Both the position numbers and the translations under genes were made by a program. The notes beneath the pieces were generated by a model. It had not been told where the DNA came from. It searched no databases and saw nothing but the letters and a program-made list of their open reading frames with translations. A DNA stretch of 64,000 nucleotides from JAABRE01 sp964413275 (GTDB taxonomy: Bacteria; Cyanobacteriota; Cyanobacteriia; Cyanobacteriales; JAABRE01): assembly GCA_964413275.1 (NCBI GenBank), contig CAYPSO010000007.1, forward strand, positions 10,844-74,843. Reading direction: 5' to 3'. Positions 1-8,293 of the stretch are shown here, piece after piece (the stretch's first letter is position 1; each line of letters starts with the position of its first letter).

Positions 1-1263
1 AGTTTAGCACAAAAAATCAGGGAGAATTATTTACCTAAATTACCTAAAAAAGATTCAACAAAAGCTAAAGATTTAATAATTTTAAATTCAGAAACTCAAT
101 TACTCGTAAAAACTCAAAAATCTAGAGGAATTAATACAACAAAAAATAATGATTTTCTTTCAGCTTTTGTTTCTATTTTAGGTGATGGTTTATATGAGCC
201 TACAGCATTGCAAGGAGCAACAAGAAAGAAACCAGTATTGTTAGGTTCTAATCAATCCGGGGGTGTTGCTTTACCAGATATTCATTTTCAACAAGATATT
301 AATGCTAATCAAAATATATTATTCTCAAACAAAATTGGGACAAATATTCTTAACTTTGATGCTCAATATAGCTATCTTTATCAAGATGAACCTCGTCAGG
401 GTTGGGGCATAGATATTTTTAATCAACGTTCCTATCTTCCTGCTTTTATTAATGGTGAAAAAGAGGTTAATTTATCTAATGGTAATACCCCTTGGTTGCA
501 TCGTTTAGGGGGTGGTGTGGAATATGCTTTTCCTATTACGAATAATTTTGGAACTGCTGTGGGTATTTCCTATCAAAATGTATCTGTTAGAGATGATATG
601 TTTTCTTCTAATGTGGAAGCAAAAGATGAGTTAGGTAATCCGTTTACTGCTAGTAGTGATGGACATGATTTACTTTTAACTACTAATTTATCAGCTTTTT
701 ATGAAGATGTGGACGATCCATCTTTTCCTAAAAAAGGTTCTCGTTTTCGTTTCGGTTTAGACCAAGCTATTCCTATAGGTAATACTCAGGTTGATTTTAC
801 TCGAATTAATGGTAGTTATTCCCAATTTATTCCTCTGTTTATTAAAAATGATACTTTGATTGTTAACCTGCAAGCTGGTACAATATTTGGTGATATTCCT
901 GCCTATGAAGCATTTACGTTGGGCGGGCATGGTTCAGTTAGAGGTTATAAAAAAGGTGGAGTAGGTACAGGTAGTAGTTTTGTTTTAGCCTCAGCAGAAT
1001 ATCGTTTTCCCATTACAAGTTTTAGGCTAATTAGTAATAATATTGACCTTCACGGTAGCTTATTTATTGATTATGGTAGTGATTTAGGTACGGCTAATGA
1101 TGTTATTGGCAATCCGGCAGATGCTAGGGATAAACCCGGAGATGGTTTTGGCTATGGTTTTGGTTTATTGGGTAATTCTTCTTTTGGGCCTATTCGCTTG
1201 GAATTGGGATTCAGCGATCGAGGAGACACTAGATTAGAGTTTACCATTAGCGATCGCTTTTAA
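1..1263 (+). CDS. Omp85/BamA-type surface antigen (bacterial surface antigen D15 domain), 5' end missing
   Basis: The reading frame is open from base 1 to the stop at 1261-1263, so this is the C-terminal 420 residues of a longer protein whose start lies outside the window. The last ~300 residues look like an Omp85 beta-barrel: alternating aromatic/polar strands, a VRGYKKGG stretch (residues ~315-322) matching the conserved VRGY/F loop-6 motif, and a C-terminal strand ending in RF, as outer-membrane barrel proteins do. The visible N-terminal part is Lys-rich and lacks clear POTRA repeats. It probably belongs to the barrel-only or short-POTRA surface antigen group rather than being the main BamA. 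HIP1 octamer at 1250-1257. Confidence 0.8.
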   Translation, partial: SLAQKIRENYLPKLPKKDSTKAKDLIILNSETQLLVKTQKSRGINTTKNNDFLSAFVSILGDGLYEPTALQGATRKKPVLLGSNQSGGVALPDIHFQQDINANQNILFSNKIGTNILNFDAQYSYLYQDEPRQGWGIDIFNQRSYLPAFINGEKEVNLSNGNTPWLHRLGGGVEYAFPITNNFGTAVGISYQNVSVRDDMFSSNVEAKDELGNPFTASSDGHDLLLTTNLSAFYEDVDDPSFPKKGSRFRFGLDQAIPIGNTQVDFTRINGSYSQFIPLFIKNDTLIVNLQAGTIFGDIPAYEAFTLGGHGSVRGYKKGGVGTGSSFVLASAEYRFPITSFRLISNNIDLHGSLFIDYGSDLGTANDVIGNPADARDKPGDGFGYGFGLLGNSSFGPIRLELGFSDRGDTRLEFTISDRF

Positions 1264-1264
1264 C

Positions 1265-1310
1265 AGCCCTTTGGGCGAGGCAGAGGGCAGGAGGCAGGAG
1301 GAAGGATTTT
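1265..1310. repeat. G/A-rich low-complexity spacer
   Basis: Short purine-rich stretch with repeated GGCAGGAGG-like units just after the outer-membrane protein stop. Such stretches recur between genes in this window and in other cyanobacteria. No function is assigned. Confidence 0.35.
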
Positions 1311-1350
1311 ATTTAAAGGTGGGAAATGTTGAGCCATCTGGAGAAACTTA

Positions 1351-1593
1351 CTAATTCTGGTTTTCAGACGGTAAAGGAATTTTATCTCCATACTCCCATG
1401 CTGTTTCTAACCATGCTTTTTTAGCATCTAATATATTTTTCATGGCTTCTTCTAAAGAATCTCCTTCAGATATACAACCAGATAAATCTTGAATAATAAC
1501 CGTATATCCTCCTTCATTTTCGGGATAAAAAGTGATAGGATAATTTAAGTTTAAATAGTCTTCTAGTGTTGACAATTTTTTTTCAGTTTTCAT
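1351..1593 (-). CDS. hicB: HicB-family antitoxin
   Basis: An 80-residue protein with the HicB partial RNase-H-like fold: PITFYPENEGGYTVIIQDLS (residues ~19-38), then GCISEGDSLEEAMKNILDAK and a helix with WLETA. It has no added DNA-binding domain and so belongs to the short HicB type. Antitoxins of this family bind and neutralise HicA. It lies 4 bp downstream of hicA on the same strand, the toxin-first order usual for hicAB. The pair is embedded between two WD40 gene remnants, suggesting it arrived in, or outlived, a decaying locus. Confidence 0.85.
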   Translation of the reverse strand: MKTEKKLSTLEDYLNLNYPITFYPENEGGYTVIIQDLSGCISEGDSLEEAMKNILDAKKAWLETAWEYGDKIPLPSENQN

Positions 1594-1597
1594 AATT

Positions 1598-1864
1598 TTA
1601 TTTATCTAATTTTAATAAGAATACTATTTGTTTAAGATAAATTCTTTTAACTATTTTTCCTCCTTTTTTGGGAACAGTTATTTTTTGTCCTTTATTATTT
1701 CTAAAAGTGTGATGACTTCCCTTTGATGAAACTTCCTGAAAGCCAAAGTTAGTTAAAATATAATGGACATCATCATAACTCAACTCAGGGGGATATCTTA
1801 ACAATTTATCTATTAACTTTTCTAGTTTACCCATAATTTCATTAATTTTTTTTGTCCCTCTCAA
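1598..1864 (-). CDS. hicA: HicA-family mRNA interferase toxin
   Basis: 88 residues from the first ATG; the internal Met11 (1834) is an equally good start and gives the more usual length of 78. The family signature is visible: a GFQEVSSKGSHHTF segment with the catalytic His of the GSHH motif (His51/52), followed by a basic strand pair (KITVPKKGGK). HicA proteins are small dsRBD-fold ribonucleases that cleave mRNA. The gene precedes hicB by 4 bp, forming a toxin-antitoxin operon. Nothing visible suggests inactivation. Confidence 0.85.
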   Translation of the reverse strand: MRGTKKINEIMGKLEKLIDKLLRYPPELSYDDVHYILTNFGFQEVSSKGSHHTFRNNKGQKITVPKKGGKIVKRIYLKQIVFLLKLDK

Positions 1865-1939
1865 AAATAATCAGCAAGCAGCTAAATTTTTCGACCAAAT
1901 TATCTATTAAATTATCAACAATTTCTCCTTGTTGAATAG

Positions 1940-2122
1940 CTAAACACTCTTGGAATGAGAGCGCCATAATTTAGCATAATTATTATTTAAGGTGGCAAAT
2001 GTTTCACCATCTGGACTAAAGGACATTACCTTAATATCTTCGTTAATACTGTGTATTTCTTCTCCTGTGGGAGTATACCAAAATTTAAGCATATTATCTT
2101 CACTACTGCTTGCTAAGATTCT
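1940..2122 (-). pseudogene. WD40-repeat gene remnant
   Basis: On the minus strand this stretch reads as one to two WD repeats without a start codon: ILASSSEDNMLKFWYTPTG, then VMSFSPDGETFATL and AKLW, ending at a TAG (1940-1942). SFSPDG...T.KLW is the core of cyanobacterial WD40 repeats. A second scrap is recognisable at 1318-1351 (SF-PDGSTFPT, with a one-base frameshift). The hicAB pair lies between the two. The rest of the parent gene is gone. Confidence 0.7.
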
Positions 2123-2190
2123 GTTTAATTTAACTTATTGTTTTACAATAGTTAAAGAAACTTTACATATAAGTATAATTTTATAAATTT

Positions 2191-3210
2191 ATGACTATTG
2201 CAGTTTCGATTAAAAATCTAGAAAAACGTTATGGCTCAACGGAAGCAGTTAAAAATGTTTCATTTACCGTTAATTCTGGGGAAATTTTCGGTCTTTTAGG
2301 TCCAAATGGTGCAGGAAAAACCACAACTATACGCTGCTTAACTACCTTAGCTAAACCCGACTCAGGAGAAATTACCATATCTGGAGTAAATGCCATCACC
2401 TCTCCTCGTCAAGCCAGAAAAAAATTAGGTTATGTTGCTCAAGAAGTTGCCCTAGATAAAATGTTAACTGGGCGGGAAATGTTGCAATTACAAGCTGCTT
2501 TATATCATCTCAAACCTAAATTTGCCCAAGAACGTATTGAACAATTATTACAACTATTGGGATTAAATCAATATGCCAATCAAAAAACAGGTACATATTC
2601 AGGAGGCATACGCAAACGCCTAGATTTAGCGGCCGGATTGCTCCACCAACCTGAAGTGTTAGTATTAGATGAGCCTAGTGTGGGTTTAGATATTGAAAGC
2701 CGTTTTATTTTCTGGGATTTTTTGCGACAATTAAAACAAGCTGGAACAACTGTATTAATTACCAGTCATTATTTAGAGGAAATTGACGCACTAGCTGATC
2801 GATTAGCGATTATCGATGGAGGCATAATTATTAGTGAGGGTAATCCTTCTCAATTAAAAGATAACATAGGAGGCGATCGCATTACTCTGCGGATTCGGGA
2901 ATTTACTCCAGATGAAGAAGCAGAAAATGCTAAAAATCTCTTAAATTCTTTGTCATTTGTGCAGGAGGTTATTATTAATAAAGCTCAGGGTAATTCTCTA
3001 AACTTAGTAGTAACATCACAAGGTAATAATTTAAGTACAATAGAAGCATCATTAAAAGAATTAAACTTGCCCATTTTCAGCATGAGTCAATCTCGTCCTA
3101 GCTTAGATGATGTATATTTAGCAGCCACCGGGCGCACCTTAATGGATGCAGAATTAGCAGCAGCAGGCAGTAGAGATTTAAAAGCAGAAAAAAAACAAGA
3201 AATGAAATAA
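2191..3210 (+). CDS. ABC transporter ATP-binding protein, DrrA/CcmA-like exporter ATPase
   Basis: 339 residues. Walker A GPNGAGKTT at 37-45, signature YSGGIRKRL at ~136-143, Walker B VLVLDEP at ~156-162 and the switch histidine in TSHYLEE at ~192. The C-terminal ~100 residues form the extra domain of the DrrA (daunorubicin-resistance) subfamily, with the typical PSLDDVYLAATGRTL end. It energises an ABC-2 exporter. The permease begins 13 bp downstream, so the two form an operon. The substrate is unknown; cyanobacterial members have been linked to lipid, polysaccharide or drug export. Confidence 0.9.
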   Translation: MTIAVSIKNLEKRYGSTEAVKNVSFTVNSGEIFGLLGPNGAGKTTTIRCLTTLAKPDSGEITISGVNAITSPRQARKKLGYVAQEVALDKMLTGREMLQLQAALYHLKPKFAQERIEQLLQLLGLNQYANQKTGTYSGGIRKRLDLAAGLLHQPEVLVLDEPSVGLDIESRFIFWDFLRQLKQAGTTVLITSHYLEEIDALADRLAIIDGGIIISEGNPSQLKDNIGGDRITLRIREFTPDEEAENAKNLLNSLSFVQEVIINKAQGNSLNLVVTSQGNNLSTIEASLKELNLPIFSMSQSRPSLDDVYLAATGRTLMDAELAAAGSRDLKAEKKQEMK

Positions 3211-3223
3211 TTATTAATTAATT

Positions 3224-4108
3224 ATGAGCCAAACAATTACACCAGAAAAACTTAATCTTAACTTATCACCAACTACTAATAAAAATGTTGAGGAAAATGT
3301 TGTAGCTGAGTTTATTCAAGAAACTTTAGCCATGACAAAACGTCTTTTTATTCAGTTACAAAGAAGGCCATCAACTTTAATTGCTGGGGTGATTCAACCC
3401 TTTATGTGGTTAATATTATTTGGAGCTTTATTTTATAATGCACCCCAAGGATTATTCGGTGATGACTTAAATTATGCTAAATTTTTAGCCCCCGGAATTA
3501 TAGTTTTTACGGCATTTTCAGGAGCATTAAATGCCGGACTTCCTGTTATGTTTGATCGAGAATTTGGGTTTTTAAATCGTCTTTTAGTTGCACCTTTAGC
3601 TTCCCGTTATTCGGTAGTTGCAGCTTCAACAATTTATATTATTGTTCTTAGCTTCATCCAAACAGCAGTAATAGTTGTGGCTAGTGCGTTTTTAGGCGCA
3701 GGATGGCCGAGTTTAGCTGGTTTAGGTGCGATCGCATTAATTGTTTTTTTAATAGTATTAGCTGTTACGGCATTAAGTTTAGGTTTAGCTTTTGCACTAC
3801 CCGGACATATTGAATTAATTGCAGTTATTTTTGTTACTAATTTACCCCTTTTATTTGCTAGTACCGCTTTAGCACCTTTAAATTTTATGGCAGGTTGGTT
3901 ACAAGTAATTGCTAGTTTGAACCCTTTAACTTATGCCATTGAGCCAATTCGCTATCTATATTTGCACCATAATTGGAGGCTTAATAGTACAGTTATGGAA
4001 ACCCCTTGGCTCTCTTTAAATTTTGGTACAGTGCTGTTAAGTTTAGCTGCATTTTCAGCCTTAATACTATTATCAATTCAACCACTATTAAAGAAAAGAT
4101 TTGCTTAA
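3224..4108 (+). CDS. ABC-2 type permease, DrrB-like
   Basis: 294 residues with a cytosolic N-terminal ~45 residues, then six hydrophobic segments (~52-75, 90-110, 130-160, 165-195, 200-225, 265-285). A PGIIVFTAFSGALNAG segment and an LNPLTYAIEPIRYLYL stretch match the ABC-2 family signature. It would form the membrane channel partnered by the ATPase encoded 13 bp upstream. A small secreted protein follows 24 bp downstream with a clear AAGGAG-type ribosome site, so a three-gene transcript is likely. Confidence 0.88.
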   Translation: MSQTITPEKLNLNLSPTTNKNVEENVVAEFIQETLAMTKRLFIQLQRRPSTLIAGVIQPFMWLILFGALFYNAPQGLFGDDLNYAKFLAPGIIVFTAFSGALNAGLPVMFDREFGFLNRLLVAPLASRYSVVAASTIYIIVLSFIQTAVIVVASAFLGAGWPSLAGLGAIALIVFLIVLAVTALSLGLAFALPGHIELIAVIFVTNLPLLFASTALAPLNFMAGWLQVIASLNPLTYAIEPIRYLYLHHNWRLNSTVMETPWLSLNFGTVLLSLAAFSALILLSIQPLLKKRFA

Positions 4109-4132
4109 AACTAAATCAAGGAGACTAAAATT

Positions 4133-4477
4133 ATGAACTTTAATAAAATTAGCTTAAATCTAATATTAGGAGCAACCATAGGAATATTATATTCCTTTTT
4201 AACTCCTAGTTTTGCTCAAACAGCCCAAGATTTACAAAATTATCCTACTAATGAAAAAGATCCTTATTCTAGTGGTTTAGGTGGAGATATAAACCCTATG
4301 GAATTGATGCATCAACTACAACTAAGTAATGGTCGTAGTATGTCAGAATTTCTTTCTGAAAGTAATAGAAATATTGATAATGAAGCGTCTAATTTTAAAG
4401 AAGAACAACAAAAATTAATTTTACAACAAACCCCAAAAAACGATCCTAATTCTATAGAAACAGATAATTCTAACTAA
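4133..4477 (+). CDS. small secreted hypothetical protein
   Basis: 114 residues. A signal peptide is visible: basic N-terminus, hydrophobic core ~9-24, and a probable cleavage after PSFA (residue ~28). The mature part is polar, with DPYSSGLGGDINPMELMHQL as its most conserved-looking stretch and an Asn/Gln-rich tail. A good ribosome site (AAGGAGACT) precedes the start. No enzyme motif is seen. Its position after the ABC exporter pair suggests shared transcription, but a role in export is only inference. Confidence 0.65.
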   Translation: MNFNKISLNLILGATIGILYSFLTPSFAQTAQDLQNYPTNEKDPYSSGLGGDINPMELMHQLQLSNGRSMSEFLSESNRNIDNEASNFKEEQQKLILQQTPKNDPNSIETDNSN

Positions 4478-4493
4478 TAATTGATAATTTTAT

Positions 4494-4514
4494 GGGGGTA
4501 TATTTATTACCCCC
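4494..4514 (+). terminator. stem-loop after the exporter operon
   Basis: GGGGGTA (4494-4500) pairs with TACCCCC (4508-4514) around a 7-nt loop, 17 bp after the stop codon of the small secreted protein. There is no U-tract, so it may act as an mRNA 3'-end stabiliser or weak terminator. Confidence 0.5.
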
Positions 4515-4540
4515 TAGGTGATTTCCCGGAATAATATCCC

Positions 4541-4596
4541 AGACTTCAATAATGGTGCGTTACGCTGGGGCTAACGACACCCTACCATTATGAAAT
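4541..4596. repeat. degenerate palindromic repeat
   Basis: Imperfect palindrome centred near 4569: outer arms AGACTTCA.TAATGGT and its complement, with an inner GTGCGTTACGC...GCTAACG.CAC core. Cyanobacterial genomes carry many intergenic elements with this TGCGTTACGC/GCTAACGCAC core. It lies between two convergent genes. Confidence 0.5.
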
Positions 4597-4635
4597 CTGG
4601 TAAAATCTTTTGGTGGAAATAACCCTATTATTAAT

Positions 4636-5088
4636 TTATCTCATAGGTTTCTTCATTTGACTAGCCATATTTTTGAAAGGATCTAAACTAGGACCAGGCA
4701 TACGACGAGATGTAGTACCATTAGAAATTAAATAATCGGTAGAAAAAGTCATTCCAGAGCCACCAGCAGCTTTTTCAATCTCTTTACTAGACCTTATGGC
4801 TTTAACCCAGAAAGGAACTTCAGCCGCAGGAACTTTTGCTGCAACAGGTGTAGCAGTATCGGTTTTACCTTTTTTCTTAGAAGACTTAGTTGTAGTTTCT
4901 TTTGCTGTTTGTTTGGCATCTTCTGCTTTTTCTTGTACTACCTGTTTAACTTCTTCTACCTTATCCTGAATATTATCTACTGTATCTTCGACTTTATCTT
5001 TTAATTCTTCTGTTTTCTCTACTACCTCATCTTTTAACTCAGCGAAGAAACCATCTTCCTTTTTACCGCCAAATAAATTTTTTAACAT
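4636..5088 (-). CDS. hypothetical protein with Lys/Glu-rich amphipathic helix
   Basis: 150 residues. It starts MLKNLFGGKKEDGFF, followed by ~50 residues of heptad-like Glu/Lys/Val repeats (EELKDKVEDTVDNIQDKVEEVK), apolipoprotein- or LEA-like. Then come a Ser/Lys/Thr linker (70-85) and a more structured C-terminus with PFWVKAIRSSKEIEKAAGG and a TSRRMPGPSLDPF stretch. No signal peptide or catalytic motif is seen. The C-terminal part looks conserved rather than random, so this is a real cyanobacterial protein of unknown job. A membrane- or scaffold-associated helix is a guess from composition only. Confidence 0.6.
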   Translation of the reverse strand: MLKNLFGGKKEDGFFAELKDEVVEKTEELKDKVEDTVDNIQDKVEEVKQVVQEKAEDAKQTAKETTTKSSKKKGKTDTATPVAAKVPAAEVPFWVKAIRSSKEIEKAAGGSGMTFSTDYLISNGTTSRRMPGPSLDPFKNMASQMKKPMR

Positions 5089-5252
5089 TTCTTTACTCCT
5101 GTAATGGTAATCTATTAATTTTTATTTTGCTAAATCTGTTTTTATAGTACATCTAAAGGCACTATGGTAAGTATTTTACCTGCTTTTACCTCTTTTTTGA
5201 AATTATTAAAATATATTAAATAGCCTTGACAAAAATACATATTTAACATATT

Positions 5253-6425
5253 TTACCAGGAAATATCTTGATAGACATTAATTAATGTTTGAGCGATGGC
5301 TTGCCAACTATATTTTTCTTGAGCTAATTTAACTCCATTTTCCCCTTTTATTTTCCTTAAATTTATATCTTTTAAAGCTAATTTAACTTGAGTAGTTAAA
5401 TCCCTAATTTCACAATTACTAATCCATCCTGCATCATATTTTTTAATATCCTCCCAAATATAAACTCGGTTAGAAATAACTACAGGAGTCTTATAAATTA
5501 AGGCTTCAGCTACTGCAATTCCAAAGTTTTCATAATAGGAAGGTAATATAAACAAGTCAGCATCTTGCAGTAAGGCTAACTTCATTTCTCCACTGACAAA
5601 ACCAGTAATAGTAGTACAATTATTTAAGGAAGAATTACTTATTTTATCTTTAATTTTCTGTTCGTAGATTTCATCTTGAGGATTATTACCAGCTAAAACA
5701 AAATGAAACAATATATTATCTTGTAATAAATGTTCTAAAGCTGGAATTAATAAATCTAATCCTTTTTTAGGTTCGACTCTGGACATAAATAATAATAAAG
5801 GAATATCGTGAGAAATATTTAAGTTTTCACGAGCATAATTTAAAGTAGGTAAAGTATCAGAAATTTCTACCCCTAAAGGAATAACTAAATCCTTAGTTTT
5901 TATGCCAAAACGATGGGATATTTTGGCTTCTTCTTCGCTGGTAAAATGTATGGCAGCAGCACCTTTTAAATTTGGTTTTTCTAATAAATTGCCATAACAT
6001 TTTTTGAGTAAAGATTTTTTACGTAAATCGGCTGGATCTAGAGTACCTAAAGGTCTAAGAAGATAAGGTAATTTATTAAAACGGCATAATGAAGCTGCTA
6101 AAGTAGTTACGGGTGAAAATAAAGCATGAATATGAGCAAGATCATAATTATGAGCATTTTTATTTAACCAGGTTAATAAATCGAAGGAAAATTTATATCG
6201 ACGAAAAGGAGAACAAGGAAAATAAATAATAGTATATCCATCTTGTTTTATGGGTGTTTGTAAGGGTACATTTAAAGGTTCTTGTCCTATATCGCCATTA
6301 GAATTAGTGGTAATAATAGTTACATTTAATCCTGCTTTAGCTAGTGCTTTTGATAACCCTAAAACCATTTGACTAGGCCCACCATAAACTAGAGAAACTG
6401 AAGGAATTATTTGTAAAATATTCAT
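5253..6425 (-). CDS. glycosyltransferase family 4 (GT-B fold)
   Basis: 390 residues. The N-terminal Rossmann half opens with MNILQIIPSVSLVYGGPSQM, the GG loop of GT4 enzymes. The C-terminal half has LLFMSRVEPKKGLDLLIPAL (~211-230) and ADLFILPSYYENFGIAVAEAL (~290-310), the E-x7-E nucleotide-sugar site. It transfers a sugar from an activated donor to an unknown acceptor, presumably in cell-surface polysaccharide or glycolipid synthesis. No other sugar-polymer gene adjoins it. The upstream gene is divergent, with about 60 bp between. Confidence 0.85.
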   Translation of the reverse strand: MNILQIIPSVSLVYGGPSQMVLGLSKALAKAGLNVTIITTNSNGDIGQEPLNVPLQTPIKQDGYTIIYFPCSPFRRYKFSFDLLTWLNKNAHNYDLAHIHALFSPVTTLAASLCRFNKLPYLLRPLGTLDPADLRKKSLLKKCYGNLLEKPNLKGAAAIHFTSEEEAKISHRFGIKTKDLVIPLGVEISDTLPTLNYARENLNISHDIPLLLFMSRVEPKKGLDLLIPALEHLLQDNILFHFVLAGNNPQDEIYEQKIKDKISNSSLNNCTTITGFVSGEMKLALLQDADLFILPSYYENFGIAVAEALIYKTPVVISNRVYIWEDIKKYDAGWISNCEIRDLTTQVKLALKDINLRKIKGENGVKLAQEKYSWQAIAQTLINVYQDISW

Positions 6426-6486
6426 TATTATTTATTTATTAATTTGCTATAATTGAAAAAAAGTTTTAGTAATTAATCCCTAAACT

Positions 6487-7113
6487 ATGTTAACTCAACG
6501 TCGAGCAGATAGAGTAGTTTTATATAATCTTAGTTGGCAACAATTTGAAAATTTGTTGATGGACTTAGGTGAAAGTCGTGCTGCTCGTATTGCTTACGAT
6601 CGAGGAACAATGGAAATTAGGACTCCTTTACCAGAACATGAATATTATAAAGAACATATTAGTGATGCAATTAAAGATATTGCCGAAGTATTAGAGGAAG
6701 ACTACGAAAGTTTAGGTTCAACCACTTGGCGAAAACAAGCAAAAATGGCTGGTATTGAAGCAGATAATTGTTTTTATTTCCAAAATGAACCCATAATTAG
6801 AGGTCAATTAGAATATGATTTAGAAAAAGATCCACCTCCAGATTTAGCTTTAGAAATTGATATTACCAGTAAATCTTTAAGTCGCTTTCCTATTTATACC
6901 CGTTTAGAAATACCAGAATTATGGTGTTATGATTCAGGAGAATTAAAAATATATTTATTACAAGAAAATGAAGAATATCAAGAAGTAAAAAATAGTAAGG
7001 TTTTTCCTAATATTCCCGTACAAGAAATTCCTAAAATTATTGAAAAATTTCGCTTGGAAGGTCGCAGAATAATTAGAAAAAAAATTAGAGAATGGGCAAG
7101 AAAATTCATCTAA
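6487..7113 (+). CDS. Uma2-family (DUF820) PD-(D/E)XK nuclease-like protein
   Basis: 208 residues of the Uma2/DUF820 family that is multiplied in cyanobacteria. The core is visible: LSWQQFENLLMDLGESRAAR at the N-terminus, EADNCFYF (~93-100), and PPPDLALEIDITSKS (~115-129), which holds the putative acidic residues of a restriction-like active site, followed by IPELWCYD. Function in cells is not established. A second member lies at 53837-54469. Confidence 0.82.
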   Translation: MLTQRRADRVVLYNLSWQQFENLLMDLGESRAARIAYDRGTMEIRTPLPEHEYYKEHISDAIKDIAEVLEEDYESLGSTTWRKQAKMAGIEADNCFYFQNEPIIRGQLEYDLEKDPPPDLALEIDITSKSLSRFPIYTRLEIPELWCYDSGELKIYLLQENEEYQEVKNSKVFPNIPVQEIPKIIEKFRLEGRRIIRKKIREWARKFI

Positions 7114-7212
7114 ATATTCTTTAAAATTTGATTTTATTACCCTAACATTTTTAATTAATTTAAACTGAAAATAACTATGTAATGATCTTTCCCAATATCT
7201 ATTAGAAAAACA

Positions 7213-8235
7213 ATGAAATCCTCTAAAATACCTCATTTAGTTATTACTTTAGGCGATCCTGCCGGTATTGGCTCAGAAATCATCCTCAAAGCTTTAGCAG
7301 ATTCAACTTTAACTTATAAGGTGACAGTTATTGGTAGTCGCTCGGTATTAAATTATACTTACGAGCAACTATATCCAAGTTTAGGAGATAGTTTAATTAA
7401 TCCTGATAGTCTATCCATAATTGATATTCCCCTAGAATCTGAGATTATTTTTGGTCAAGGTAATGCAATTACAGGTGCTGCTAGTTTTTCATACTTACAA
7501 CAAGCAATTACATTGACTCTTCAAGGCAAATTTGATGCTATAGTCACTGCACCCATTGCCAAATATTTATGGCAAAAAGCAGGTTACGATTATCCGGGGC
7601 AAACTGAAGTTTTAGCTGAATATGCAGGAGTTGATAAGTTTGGGATGTTATTTGTGGGGCGCTCTCCTCACACTGGTTGGACTTTACGCACCTTACTGGC
7701 AACTACCCATATTCCTTTAGCTTCTGTATCTCAAGCATTAACCCCAGAGTTAATGACTCGGAAACTAGATTTATTGATAAATTGTTTAGAACAGGATTTT
7801 AGTATTCCTAATCCTACTATTGCCATTGCGGGCTTAAATCCCCATAGTGGTGAAAATGGTAAACTAGGTACAGAAGAAAAAGATTGGTTAATTCCTTGGC
7901 TAGAAACAGAAAGAAAAAAACGCCCTCAAGTAACTTTAATTGGACTAATTCCTCCTGATACCATGTGGGTAAAACCGGGGCAAGCTTGGTATAATTGCGG
8001 TAATTCTCTTGATGTTGCTGACGGATATTTAGCACTTTATCACGATCAAGGTTTAATTCCTGTTAAACTCATGGCCTTTGATTGTGCTATTAATACTACC
8101 ATTGGGCTACCTTTTATTCGTACTTCCCCCGATCATGGTACAGCTTTTGATATTGCAGGTAAAGGTATTGCCAATGCTACGAGTATGAAACAAGCAATTA
8201 AATTAGCAGCAGAATTAAGCAAAGTTAGCAATTAG
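7213..8235 (+). CDS. pdxA: 4-hydroxythreonine-4-phosphate dehydrogenase
   Basis: 340 residues, the usual PdxA length. It oxidises 4-phosphohydroxy-L-threonine (NAD-dependent, divalent metal) in the DXP-dependent pyridoxal phosphate pathway. Visible motifs: TLGDPAGIGSEI at ~11-22, TAPIAK at ~115-120, the Zn-ligand regions GYPGQTE-like DYPGQTEVLAE, AGLNPHSGENG (~206-216) and LYHDQGLIPVK (~276-286) ending TSPDHGTAFDIAGKG. It starts at ATG 7213, ~100 bp after the Uma2 gene on the same strand, and is followed by moaE at 58 bp. Confidence 0.96.
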   Translation: MKSSKIPHLVITLGDPAGIGSEIILKALADSTLTYKVTVIGSRSVLNYTYEQLYPSLGDSLINPDSLSIIDIPLESEIIFGQGNAITGAASFSYLQQAITLTLQGKFDAIVTAPIAKYLWQKAGYDYPGQTEVLAEYAGVDKFGMLFVGRSPHTGWTLRTLLATTHIPLASVSQALTPELMTRKLDLLINCLEQDFSIPNPTIAIAGLNPHSGENGKLGTEEKDWLIPWLETERKKRPQVTLIGLIPPDTMWVKPGQAWYNCGNSLDVADGYLALYHDQGLIPVKLMAFDCAINTTIGLPFIRTSPDHGTAFDIAGKGIANATSMKQAIKLAAELSKVSN

Positions 8236-8293
8236 CTTTTAGCTAATAACTAATAACTAATTTATTAACGACGAATCACGAACTATATTTATT

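Noticed and set aside
1842..1967. 41-codon minus-strand frame beginning MALSFQECLAIQQGE, overlapping hicA
   Set aside because: It starts inside the WD40 remnant, has no recognised motif and overlaps hicA in another frame; more likely debris than a third toxin-antitoxin gene.
1992..2186. Plus-strand 64-codon open frame before the ABC ATPase
   Set aside because: It is the antisense of the WD40 remnant, which reads sensibly on the minus strand; no coding features of its own.
6958..7236. Minus-strand open frame over the Uma2 gene end and pdxA start
   Set aside because: Phe/Tyr-rich antisense translation of AT-rich coding DNA; the plus-strand genes are certain.
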